This document shows, one piece after another, positions 32,200 to 45,100 of a stretch of DNA of 64,000 bases. The stretch comes from Nematostella vectensis. Lineage: Eukaryota > Cnidaria > Anthozoa > Actiniaria > Edwardsiidae. The stretch covers positions 6,536,747 through 6,600,746 of the forward strand of contig NC_064044.1 in assembly GCF_932526225.1 (NCBI RefSeq). The letters are read 5' to 3'. The position numbers were made by a program, and so were the translations under genes. Positions within the stretch are counted from its first letter, which is position 1, and every line of letters begins with the position of its first letter. A model generated the notes under the pieces. It searched no databases. It saw nothing but the letters and a program-made list of their open reading frames with translations, and was not told where the DNA came from.

Positions 32200-33530
32200 T
32201 TTAGAACAAGATACTTATATAATATAAAACTAAAAACAAACTTTTGCTTTTTAAATAATAAATCTGTAAAGAAAACAGTTTTCTATCAACCTAAAGATAA
32301 TGGGAAAGGGGATATTTTAGAAAAGTACTGAATATAATTATCACATTATTGTTATTATATTTTCTTTTCAGACATTTAAGGAAGAGTCATATTTCTTCCT
32401 TTTTCTTCTCCCTGTTGACTATTTTTATGCAATTGATGCTCTTTGCTATTTCCCCTCTACACCAAAAATAAATTAATGAACAGATTTGATTTTTAAATTA
32501 GAAATTTTCATTTATTAACTTTCACTTATATTTTCTTTTTAGGATTTCCTTTTCAAGTCTCTTGCCCATTACATTTATTTTAGATGTTTAGATTTATTTC
32601 ATTGGAATAGTTAGATCCAGGGTTTCTCAAAACACCAAAATAGAATGCATTACTGGATGTATATTTGTAGATATTAATTCCCATGGGGATGAAAAATCAC
32701 CACATAAAATGGTACATTAAATCTTCAGCATTGCATCTTATCTAAAATTGTGTCTGACACTATATTCCATCTTTGAAATCCTGTTTCATCCATTGTTCTT
32801 CGCAAGAACAAAGCTTGTCAGAATGTAGCTTTACAAATGTACATTAATGAAACTTTTATTAAGGGGAAGGGTTTTTTAGGGCAAGATACTTAAACTTTAT
32901 AACACTAGCAACAACCTTGTTCTTTTTCAATAATAGAATTCTGTTCACATAGCTTGGATAAGGGTTAAGATAATGGGAAAGGGGAAATGTCAAGAAATGC
33001 TCAATCAAATTATTTTCATTACTGTTATATTTTTTTCACCAAACCTTTCAAGTAGAGTCAATTCACTTTATATCTCCTCTCCCGTCGATTATTTTTTAGT
33101 CAATTGATATTCTTTGATTCCTCTCTACCCCAAACATAGATCAATGAAAATGTTTGGTTTGAAATTAGAAGTTAGCATTTTCAATCTGTTTTTTCTTCAT
33201 TGCATTCATTTGGGAGTAGGCCACCAACAACAAGGCCACTATATGGTAAAGTGGGGTGCACCAATATGTAATGCATGAAAGGAGATATATTTTTGGATTT
33301 TAATTTCCAGACATTTTTCTGAATATTCGGTCCAATGAAGGAGAGAATCGCCACTAAATCAATACATAAAAATCACAGTATGGCATCTAAACAGTCTAAA
33401 TATATTATTTTGAATCTTTGGAATGCTGTTACATCCATGACATTTTCTGCACAAGGGCAAAGCTTGTGGGAGTATTGTTTTGATTTAAAAAAAGATATTC
33501 ATAATGGAACTTCTATGATGGGACATAAGA
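32200..33530. repeat. Old tandem duplication of about 650 bp
   Basis: About 32200-32870 and 32875-33530 are collinear but diverged. Shared ordered landmarks are ACAAGATACTTA, GATAATGGGAAAGGGG, TTATTGTTATAT, CAATTGATATTCTTTG-like, ATGCATTACTGG/AATGCATGA and GCAAAGCTTGT. It lies inside the 4.4-kb element. No ORF is conserved between the two halves. Confidence 0.6.
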
Positions 33531-34388
33531 ATTTACCATTAGACTCTTGACAACTTTGACAGCCATATCCACACCAGGAATTGTATTTGATAACTTTGAT
33601 GTACTGCATAATTTAAATTATTGAATAAGGCCTGGATCCATTTGGTTGGTACAATAAATAAATCTCAGTAGAGAGCAGGATCCTAGATCCCCCAATAATA
33701 CCTTTGATCAGTCAACACAAAAGGTGTTTCTGCTGGATCCGCTTTTAGGCAGTGCCTAAATCTATATATTAGAGATTGAACGACAGTTTCTCAAGCGCCC
33801 GGTAAATTCACGAGGAGTGATTCCATTAGCAATAAAAGACCTTGCGAAAAAACGGGAGTTTGAGAAAAGATGCTGACAAAATAAGACTTCAGTTTTATAA
33901 TTAAATTCTTACCTTTGCGTTTTGAAAAATAAATTATCAATTCTTTACTTGCACCAGCCATTTCGAACAGCAGGCTGTTGCTCGAAAAAAGTGAAGAATG
34001 TCGATCTATCACGCCACACGCCACCAGCAGATTCCCGCCAAAGTGATATCCACAGGGTGTCCGAGCGCTGGGACCGGACTATGACCCCGGTTGCGACACG
34101 TGATGATGAAGACGGTTGTACTCTTTTGCCAGAAATTGGAATTAGTTACATCGATCGGAAGTTTATCATTCATTTACACTGGACTACCATGATCAAGAAA
34201 ATTAAAGCTTTTCACGTCATCATATATAAAGCTACGAACATAAAATTGAATGCGTAAACATTTATTTTTTCCCTTCGTTATGCAAATAAAACCGTCATTT
34301 TTTTGCAGTCCAGTGACTGCAGTCCTTTAGGCTGCGTAAATTTTTTGCAGTCCAGTGACTGCAGGCCTATAGGCTGCGTACGCCCCTG

Positions 34389-35442
34389 GCTATCTAGCAA
34401 ACTGTACAACACAAAGGAACCTAAGGTACCCGCAGATTAATGGGGAGGCTATAGGATCCAAGCCCTGTCTTAGTCGGTTACGCCGCGCACAGCTCGCTGA
34501 GATGTACATCGAAAAATATGAAAAAAAAAAATATACACTTGCCTCTCTCGGGAATGGGTGTGTTGCTATAGTAATGTATTGATGTCGTCATCATATGTAT
34601 GCAGCACACTACGACCATGGTCTACATTGCTGCCTTTGCTGTCCAGTCCGCACGTGCATATGGCATTTTTTGTGCCCAGAAAAAACAAAAGCAAGCTACA
34701 TTGAAATGCACGCAAAGTAAGATGTTTTGTGTTCTTCGGTTTTAGAAAATACTGTGATTGAACCTCTTGTAAGTTACTCTCCTCGAATTTCTTAGGAGCA
34801 TTTCAGATTCCAGAGTTCATATTGTCCTTGGCACATGCATCGGGTGTGGGGGTCTCAAACCTAAATATAGCGCAAAAAAATCATAAATCATGCGATTTGA
34901 AGTGTAGAGTCTCACACACTGTACCCTGCTAACAGAGGCTTTCCCTAGTGTTTCTTGGTTGTGCTTGTATTCGCGGTTTTGGCTACTCGCGTTGTTTTGG
35001 TCGTAAGTACTAACGCAAAAAACCCGAAATGCGGATCGGCAAGGAAAATGTTAAAAACAAAGGGAGAGAAAAGCTCTGCCAGCGGGGTACACACCCTGTA
35101 AGGACGCATTTTGTAATAAAAAAAGTCTGATTTTCAATATGGATAATAAAGGAACTCCTGAGAGCAATGAAATTCTAAAGGAATGAAGCTTGCTCCTGTG
35201 AGCAAGAAAAAAAAAATGCAGCCCTATTCCAGTCCTAGACCCCCCACCCAAACCCCTCAACATAGCTCGTCGGGAAACTGGAGATATACCCTTAAAAATA
35301 CCTACATACCAAAAATTGTTATCCTAAAAATACCCCAGAAGCAAAATTTGCCCCTGAATATGGAAAACATTTAAGTATCCAAATAATAATAAATTGCTCT
35401 TGTAAATTTTAAAAGTGTTTTTGTTTAGAAGTCGGTAGTATC
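34389..35442. other. Intergenic, nothing recognised
   Basis: No gene, RNA or clear repeat recognised. Confidence 0.45.
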
Positions 35443-35705
35443 CAGGGGCGTAGCCAGGGGGGTGGCCCAGGGGGCCCGGCCCCCCCTTCTAGCAGCTACA
35501 AATACAGTAAATGTATGAGACATTATTTCCCTGCTAGCAGAGGCCTCTTTTCTCTGTATTTCGCTGGGCTGGAGTTCTTTTCCTCGCGAACTCCAGCCCA
35601 ACGAAATACAGAGAAAAGAGGCCTCTGCTAGCAGGGAAAGACATTATCTAAACTGCAGGAACAAATACCTTGAAATGACCTTTTGGGCCCCCTCCTGTAA
35701 AAAAT
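35443..35705. mobile_element. MITE of the 11574 family, split by a nested foldback
   Basis: Begins CAGGGGCGTAGCCAGGGGGG and follows 11574-11736 through CTTCTAGCAGC, ACAGTAAATGTATGAGACAT and TTTTGGGCC. The right terminal repeat is missing after CCTCCTGTAAAAAATGG. Confidence 0.75.
35526..35638. mobile_element. 113-bp near-perfect foldback with 8-bp target duplication
   Basis: Two arms of about 51 bp (starting TTCCCTGCTAGCAGAGGCC) differ at one base and are separated by an ~10-bp loop. Flanking AGACATTA occurs at 35518-35525 and 35639-35646. The empty site is seen in the relative at 11574 (GAGACATAATCTAAA). An 8-bp duplication points to hAT- or P-type transposition. Confidence 0.9.
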
Positions 35706-38700
35706 GGTATCAGACAACGTTGGCTAGTAGCCCCTAAAAATACCATTTCTAGTAGAAAAACCCATTTTCTCTCCAGAAACCCCCTAAAAATACCTGGCCC
35801 GATTTTGTCTCCTAGAAAATACGACGAGTATCTCTATCATGTTTGGTCGACATTGGACTTTTGCACTATTCGACTATTGGCCCAGGGCGATCTCAAAACA
35901 GCTTCCGGCAAAGACACTAACCGCCCTAGCTAACTGAGACACGCCAGTTGAGACGCTGTGATTAGTTAAGCAAAAAAGGTTTAATTTATCCTTATTGTGT
36001 AAGTATGTCATATCAAGGAATGAGTTTTGCTTACAAACCACAGGTCGCCCATTTATTCCCGGTAAGCTCCACCACAGGGTGCCCATATTTATGTACTGTC
36101 ACCACAGGGGTGCCCATAGCATCGAGTAATCAAGCCCTATTACCGTGACATTTGGTTATTATATTTCATGAGATTACACGCGCGCCTGAATATACATCGT
36201 GCCCTTTTCTGTTGACCTTATGCGAATTCCAAGATCTGTAGTTAACAGAGATCACTTGCCAGCTCTTCACTTGATCAAGTCCAACAACTTTACCCCAACG
36301 TTTGAATATATCATGTTAGCTACCTCTAGTCCTGAAATGGTGCCAACGATATCGATCTAGGTGAGTCTCTATCGAGCACTTTTTGCGTGGGATTACTCTT
36401 AATGATAGAATTATCATAGGCAATTAATGGCAAAAGGACGCAGGACAATATTTACATGAACATTTCAATCTTTGTATCATTGCGAGGATGTGCTTTTGGT
36501 GTTTACTTAATTCATTCTTTGCTATGGCTGTAAGTGTTTTTCATGTTACTGCGCCGTAAGCTCCCTGTAGTAGGAGCTTATTGTGATAATTCACAGTATC
36601 CACCGTTGTTTATAAGACTTATGGTCCATGGAGCCTACTGCTAGGCAGTGAATATCGAATGACGCTACAAATCTTTTGCTTGACTCTCGCAAACTTGACA
36701 CTTGAACGTTCTGCGGTCGTCTCAAAAGATAACAATTTCTGACAAAATTCTGTCGCACCATTTGGTCAGGTTTGCGCGCGTACATATACATGATTATTGA
36801 GCAACACTAATGGTCTGTGATTAGGATTTGGCTCGATAACAGTAATAACTTCAAATTCTCGTGAATTGTTAAGATTTTGTCGCACTTCTCAATTTAAGGT
36901 CTATCAACAGCTTTGACGAATGAAGAAATTGCATGCATGTGGATATCTCATACATTGATCTGAAAAAGCTGCGTACGGCTACACGCTCTTGCATTTTACA
37001 TAGTTTAATTTCAACCTTGATAACAATTCTATGTTTTTTAGGGCAACGAAGAAATTTCCGGTAAAGAAAAACAAAAATAATAACAAAAACACATTGCGGT
37101 TCTCAATGACCGATAACATTGTTTAACCGCAATTCAGAAGTAGAAGAGGAGTTAGTAATATAAATAAGGTTTTGATTGCTATCTTTATGTGGCTTTTGTA
37201 TTTGCGAAACTGATTCTAATTGATATTGGAAGAAAACGTTAGTATTGATTCTAGAATTTCAGGCCCAAGTCCCATCACTCCCCCCCTCCCCTCCACCACC
37301 AAAAGGTCGGCAATCCATCATACTTCTAATGCAACACAGCGGGGGGGGGGGGGGGGGGGGGGACTCACATGAGCCCTGCAAAAGAGGGGGGGGTACAGTG
37401 AATAGTTGTCAAGACGTCAGAATTTTCAGGGTCAGTGACCAATTAATTAATAATTAATTAATTATATCTTTTTATGCTCGAATGCTTGTTAAAGGAAAAT
37501 GGAAGACCATTTGATGTCACAATTTGCTTTTTTCTGCTGTGAAGGCTTTTTACCACCCAAACCTAATAAAAAGAGATATTGATCGATCACCATGAACTGG
37601 CTTATACCCTTGGTAAGGCTTGAGATTTCGCCAGATTCTAAGAAAAGGAAAATGCCATGGCGCAGATAGCAGTAAAATATATTTTTTTAATTAGAGTAGT
37701 GCGCTCTAAAAATAAACAATTAACATTGTGTTCATACTAGCGATATGTGTATATTTCTGGCTGCAATGTCACTGGGATTTAAGAACATCAATAAGAACGG
37801 TTCAGCCTTAAAATGCCCCAAAACTAAAAACGTCCCAGCCTCAACTTAAAACCTGATGTTCTTATAAAAAAAGAGTGTATTATCTGGAGTCTGGAGTCAA
37901 GCCTCGAACTAATCTCTTGAGCAGCCGATCCTTAAATTGTCAGTCTGAAATCACTGACACAATCCATCCTCTGCCCCTTGGATGACACAATGATAAACTG
38001 ATAAAGGGTTGTCTCGTCATTTTGTTATCAGTGGCACGTTTAGATATTATACATAAAACATGAGGGCCCCCGAATGGTCTTTTGCGAGCACCTCGTTTTT
38101 TATGCGAGTCCGAGCATTTTTAGGCGGAAAAAAATGCGTGAGCATGCGATCAAAAACGAGCTGGAAATCGAGACTGCTACTTAAAACTGTCCAAGCTCGA
38201 ATTTAGGGCGCGTTTTTTTACTCGTGATTCTGGAATGAGAATGATTAGAATAGAAAAAGCGCGCGTTCGTTTATCCCCTGTTTCCATTGCGATATGGAAC
38301 GAAGGCCATTCCTCCCATGCATTCTGCTACCTGTAGAATACTATTCTGAACATTCTCTACCAACCATTTCCATTCAAGAATGATAGGGAAAAAAACGCAC
38401 CCTTAGTTTCCTTTTTCTGATAGCTTCCTTATTAATATTACATGCTTGCCTCGGGAAGGCGCAGTCGCGCACAAAGGGTCAACCCTCCCTCCCTTAATCA
38501 AGCTTTTTGCACACATGAACAATTTGACAAAAAAAATCCTCTGAAGTACACACCGAATACAAGGTCACGTTATTCGATCACGAGCTCACTTGGACTTGTT
38601 TATACCGGAAGTGGTTTTCCTGTTATATCGGAAGTCGAAACGCTATCAGGGATAGAAAATTATGCGCAAAAAAATATTTAGGGTTGGGTAGGGTTAGGAT

Positions 38701-39100
38701 GGAAAAATTGAATACTAATCTACAAACTCAGTTTAGTCCTTACCTGTATATCTCTACCAAATGATAAAAAATCTTTCTTTATTTTTCGTATCAGGGTAAA
38801 AAAAGATCTAATCTTTCTCAGATCGTTTATAAAATATGGAATTTTAAAAGGTATTTTAGCCCCTCCTCCCTCGAGAAAATATACCCTGCTGTTTTTCTAC
38901 GCAACCAAAACATTACCGTCGGGGCCAGGGGAGCGAACAAGTCGCCGATCTTATTTCACAAAATCTTGCAGTGTGTAAACGATTAGACACAACGCCGAAG
39001 GGACTTCTGTATTATACCACGAAACGCTTAAGTCTGCTATGGAACTAGATTTCAGCTTTTAAAGAGTTTGTCATTACATCACTAAAAGAGCAACGAAATT
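35706..39100. other. Intergenic and promoter side of the syntrophin gene
   Basis: No gene seen. A G run of about 22 lies near 37340. 38063-38160 is a half-copy of the CCCCGAATGGTC MITE. The last few hundred bases should hold the syntrophin promoter, but no TATA box or other motif stands out. Confidence 0.45.
38063..38160. mobile_element. Left half of the CCCCGAATGGTC MITE
   Basis: GGGCCCCCGAATGGTCTTTT and TTTTTAGGCGGAAAAAAATG parallel 20638-20720. The right end is absent. Confidence 0.6.
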
Positions 39101-42100
39101 ATGGCGGTGAGCTCTCAACTCATTCATGTTTGAAATTGTGCAGACCTGTGATTACAAATGATCGGAAGCTGTGCCTGAATGAATCGATCCTTGATAACGC
39201 TTATTTGTCCTTTCTTTCAGGGACCCGTATCTTCGGGGTATCTTTACATGCAAGTGGCAAAGGGGGAATTACAGAAAGTCCGAGTCAAGCTTTCAAGAGA
39301 AGCTCTGACGATCCAGAAAGAAGGCGGTCCATATGCTTCGCCGAACGCTCAACTAGCCACTGGAAGCGTAAGGAAAATATCTTAGCCCTTCAGTATTTTG
39401 TTACTTATGGTATCACACACTTTTCAATATAATTGAGCGATTTTACGCTGAGGGTTTGAATGGGTAGTTTTTGTCTTCACAAGTGTGAGACCGTTTAGCT
39501 GTTTTTAGCGGCGATCTTTGCTGCGTTGAAACATTTGAGGTCAAATTTTCTTGATCCTTGGGGTCAGTTTTCAACCACCAACCTTGCAATCCTGATAAAT
39601 TCCATTAGTAGTGAACAATTTCAACTCAGTTAAGTTATTTTATTGCGATCTTGGAAAAAAAGATTATAACTGAAATTGTTTAATGTAACTTATGTTGTCT
39701 GGCCTTTTCGTGGTTCTTCCTTGCAAACTCAAGAAGTCTGAGAGAATGCATGATTTTTTACCCAAGTGGATTTGTTATTTTAATAATCGAAATACGAAAC
39801 GAGGAGTATTGTGAGACCCGAAAATAATAATCGTTATTTTGACGGCCCTTTGTTATGTTTATATCGGTCTGATTGTTTCTGTTTATTTCTTTTTGAGGTT
39901 TTGTTTAACTTTTATTTGTTCGACCCTACTGTCTTTGTCAATTATATATACTTGTTTTTGTATTTTTAATGGTAGTGACATTTCCAATATAGCTGTTTCC
40001 TTGTAGTCATGTTTTTACTTTACTCAAGTAAATTGCCTTCATTTGGTATGGGCTATCAAAAAGCTTTCAAATCAAACAATGAGTTAAAGATTTATGGCTT
40101 TATCTAAACCAGACAACTTATCCTGTTTTTATTTGATAAGGTGATTTCCATTTCAGTCATCTGTAATATCCTTATAAACCAACTTTAGCTTCCCTTTTAT
40201 TCTTTAATATAGAAACTTTCAATTGTGTTAATTTTTTTCTCTGTCATTTAAAAAGCTTATATGCACTCAAATCATTTAGTTTAAATTACTTCCTTTTATT
40301 ATATAATGTCCATTTCCTAAGTGTATTTCATATCAAAAAGAAAGATCTGCAACCAGTTTTTATTGAAGAGCACCTGCAGTTGTTAAAATCATGCAATTAA
40401 GATAAGATATCTATTGAATTTTGAAGTATTTTTTTTGCTCTTATCAGTAAAAATGTGTAAATCATGATGAAGCTTTTAGAGTGATTGGCTAAAAACAGAT
40501 ATATTATTTATGTGATTCCATATTAGAGAAAGCCTAAATTTGGACTGGTGATAATTTGGGTTGCCTGTACTAAAAATTCTCTTTTTTTAGGAAGAGAACA
40601 TGATGAGGGGAGGGTGGGAGGGGGGGCTGCCGCTGAATAAAACACAACTTTCATAAAGAACTATGGGTAAATTTTCAAAACCACTACCCTGATTTAGACA
40701 TGAAGATATATGATAAAAGTGTTGTTTTTTTTAATTTTTTTTTTATAAAATCGTTCTATTTTATTCTCAAATCACCAATAGGAGTTAGCACAAACTGACC
40801 TCTGTATCTGATATGCTACTCTATATTTGAATAACTTGTCTTTTTCAATAAACTCACATGTTGTGTCTTGTCCTGTAATTTGATAGACAAAAAGAATTCT
40901 TGGTACAAAAAGGTGATTCAACTTGGTGCATTATTATCTTGTATAATGATAGCATACCCTCAACCATTTAATCATTTTCCAGCCAATCAGGAATGGATCC
41001 CCCGGCCTTGATTCTAAACCAGGAACTTTATCTAAGGTATTTAAACTGGCACTGTGATGCACCCCTTTACAGTATTGAAGATGACAAAAATATTTATAAG
41101 GTAATGAAAGATAATAGTGTTCCTTAAAGTAGTACTATTAAGTTGACGGCTTATAAGCTCTGAGACTTGTTCATTTTCAATTTAAAACCCCTCAATTAAT
41201 TTTCTTTTTACTAAGGAACACTCTGCCTGATTATTATATATATTATTATATATTTAGGAAGTATTGGGGTGAGGGACTTGTGTCTGTGTCTGGTGTGAGC
41301 CCATCCAGTTGTCACGTTGTAAATGTCTGACCTCCTTGCGACCAGTGTACGATTTTTGTGTTACTGTTTCCTATGATAGATAAATGCTAGAATCACAAAG
41401 AGAAAAAGAAGAAAAGACCAGTGTTTGACTCTTTTGTTTCTTTTGCAAATAGGAGAGAAATGTTAGAATCACAAGAAGAAAGATAGGAGGACTTGGTATG
41501 AGTATTAGGGTATGTAAGCTGCTGATTGAAGTGAAAAAAAAATGTCTTATTAAAATATCTATCAAATTGCTCAGGTGCATTCAGAACCAGGAAGGGGGGG
41601 ATATATTAAACATTTTGCTTATTATGGTGTTGTTTTGAATCCCAAAGCTGTCTGTATCAGGTCTTGAAAACAGCATGATGCATTTCACCTACTTAGTCAC
41701 TTTTGTATATACAAATCACTTTTTTAGGGTGGTAGAGAAAGCAATCTTCCTGTTGCAATATCAAGAATATACAAAGACCAAGCAGGTGAGCAGTACTTGA
41801 ATTACCATACCACAACTGCTTCAATAAGCACCTCTTCCAAATAAGAGTTTCCTCTGAATTTGTCTATAATGATGGCCTATATTTAGATGGCTTTGGATCA
41901 TGCTATCTCTGTGTTAAACCAATCAGAGGGTACAAAATGTGTTTTTATTACAAATTCAAAACTTGATTGCCCGATGTGTCAGAAGCAGATTTTGACTTTG
42001 TCTTACACTTTTAAGCAAGTGAGAGATTGGTTCTCCTGCATTTGTGGCTGATGTTATATCTTCTGTTCTCAGCTGCTGCAACAAATAACTTGTACGAGGG

Positions 42101-45100
42101 AGATATAATATTGGAGGTATGCCAGTACTGGGTTACCACCAGCTGTAACAGCTCAAGACCAGACTCGTACTCAGTCATTATTTGCTGTTGCGGGGACATC
42201 CACAGTAATCCTGAAGCTGAGACGGAAAAAGAAAAGACTGGCAGATTTTAGATCCAAGATGGCGGATGAAATTGTCGAGCAAATGTTACGAATTTTCATA
42301 GATGAAGAAAGACCTATCCATACTGCATTTCTTGCTTGAAAAATTCAATGTGCACATGATAACTGCAGAAATAGCCTATATACTTTCCTGGAGTTTGGAA
42401 TTCGGCATAAGATCATGTGCAAATAGTGGCTTTCTTCTAGGGAACATGAAGACAATTTGTGCTCGAATTATATCTCTAAAAGAAGATATTTGCGATGACT
42501 ACAAACCAACTAGAGCAGTATGAGCTCAAATAAGTGCCAGAAAATTAAGACCATCCAAATTCATTTCATGAAATGATCTATCAAGCTCATCAGTGTTCTC
42601 CGCCATCTTGAATTTTAAGAAATGAAAATGTCCTCTAATTGAACAGGGAACAACCAAAAAGAAAACTAAATGGTTTTCAACGAGTATGTATTGGTAGGCC
42701 CTTAGACTTTCACAAAAAAGTGAAAAAACGATCATGAAAACGCTGCTTACAAATTATTTGAAAAATTTACGAGACATTTCCTGAGTTCTGCAGGATGTCA
42801 AGCGAATTCCGACCCCCATACCGCATCCTGACTGTCATGCACCATGCGCTTATTCAACCTCTCCAAAATGCATCGCGCTGCGTCTGGGTACAAGACTGGC
42901 TCAAGACGGGGTTGTCCTTTTTTGATGCCTCAACTTATTTCCATGATGCTGAACTTGATCCTTATTCCCAGAAGCAGAAGCATAACTGATATTTTGATAT
43001 TATAACAATATTATCGATTGCTTAGATGATAATTGACAACATACAAAACATGATGCATACATTACATATCATAGTACAACAAGAAAACTATTAGAACTAT
43101 TTTGACCACACAAAACAAGTTATTATTTTATTTTTTTGCGGGAGGGGAAAGAGCTGCTCATGTTTTTCTCCTAAGTATGGCCCTTTTCCTTTGTTTATGT
43201 TTGTTTTATAGGTTAACGGCCATGACCTGAGACATGCCACTCACGATGAAGCTGTAAGTATTTTAGGATATAATCCGGGGAGGGGGAGGGACTCAGATAA
43301 AAACAGATGGTGGTGATTGTCAGCAAAAATCGATCTTAACCCTAAGGGATGGCATATTCCATTTTGGGCGTTGTCAACGGAAATTCTTACCCCTAAGAGC
43401 TAACCCCCCTCTCCCCCCCCCCCCCCCCCCCTTACTGGGATATAATTTTAAAAACCACTCACAAACCCGATACTACAGGTTCTTGTCCAGAAAAGAGGGC
43501 CTAAGAGGTCTTGACCCCACCCTGCTAATTTGCAAAAACTTGGATTGAGAATAGAATTGAGTTATGACTTTTCTGTGTATCTAGAAAAAGTTATTCTAGA
43601 TGTAATTAGTGACCTATTTACCGGAGCTCAGAAATTGCTTAGAATTTTGAAACAATTCCAAGGCCAGTGAATTATTGTCGGACCCCACCCTGCATTTTTT
43701 GGATAAGCCCATGTATTGTACCTGATCTGGAATTTATCAACTCCCCCAGGGGGCGGGGGACAAGGAAGGGGGGGGCTGAGAGCCCCACTTTTCTGAGCGG
43801 ATGTGTGATGAAAATGCAGTTTTTACATGCACCTAAATATGCATCAAGCTATACATGTATAAATCAATGAATACTCAATAAAACATATTATACATTTTTT
43901 AACTGTTTTGTATTCATTTTTCCTTTTTCTCTATTTCAAACCCTGAACTTAGTTGCATGCAAAGAGCACATTGTACATGTTCCACATTGTAGATCTGTGC
44001 TATCGAAATACTAGACATTTGCATTTTATAATTTATTTCCAGGTGGCAGCACTGAGAGAAGGCGGGTCTGAGGTGGAAATAGTTGTTACACATGGAAGCA
44101 CAGGTACTATTACCACGACGCCTGAAGCCAGGGGTAAATTCAGAGGGATCATGTACCCTGGAAGGTTAAGGTCACCAGACAACCGAGTTGTTAGGCAACC
44201 GTCCACTAGGCAACCATGCCAAGACATTAGATGGTTGCCTAATTGACACATCATTCATGAAAATGGTTGCCTAATGACAGGATACCCCCTGGAATCCTCC
44301 TTCCTCCCAACTTAAATTTTAGAGGATGAGGGAAGCTAAATCTCTCAAATGTACCCCCCCTGCCATATGTTTTATTATATTGAGGGCCCCTTCTCTCCAT
44401 GTTTTTATATGATTGCCCTTTAAGCTATCATCTCCCCTCTCCCATATATATTAACTGTGGTTTATATGCGTATTTAGTTCACAATTTCTTTGACAGGTTC
44501 ATTGCATAAGCAAGAAATACAAGGTATGGTCTGTCATTGTTACAGAAAAAACCTGCGTGAAAGAACCTATAGGCAGAAATTTTGGATTTGAATACCCCAA
44601 AATATAAGAACCTACTAAGCCTAAAAAATCAAAATTTTCTTATATGATGGGTTACTCCATTGAAAATGAAACAACTTATGGGGCTTAAAAATAGAAATTT
44701 GCTAAACATTTTGCTGTTCCATTAAGATAAGATTACAGATACATACAGTCAGTAGGATATCTCTATAGCAAAATGATTATGAATCCTACTGTTTATTAAA
44801 CAACTTGGAATAAAAAAATAAGAACCTATTTTGCCTTATTTTTTAGAAATACCCCTAAATATAAGAAACTGTTTTGCCAAGCTTACATGCGGGTTTTTAC
44901 TGTACCACAGCAACCTCATAAATATTGATGCACCCCATTGTCGATTGTTAATTGTTCTAATTTTTTCATACTCTGATAAAAAGAATTAACATATGCCTAT
45001 GTATTTTTGTTATAGCAAATGGTATAGTGCGAAGTATAGAGGAAGCCAATGAAGATTCTCATGAACACAGCAGATTGGTAGGTCATCAGGTCTATAAAGA

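Larger units (their letters stand above)
29966..34388. mobile_element. 4.4-kb hAT-like element or composite bounded by CAGGGGCGTACGCAG ends
   Basis: The left end CAGGGGCGTACGCAG (29966) and right end CTGCGTACGCCCCTG (to 34388) are perfect inverted repeats. The first ~110 bp and last ~200 bp match the ends of the 404-bp MITE at 55084-55487. The right end also has a partial repeat of itself (GCAGTCCAGTGACTGCAG twice, 34306 and 34351). The flanks ACCAC and GCTAT do not match, so one insertion plus a rearrangement, or two insertions, are possible. No transposase ORF is intact. A minus-strand first-exon candidate (33961-33913) codes MAGASKELIIYFSKRK before GTAAGA. Confidence 0.55.
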
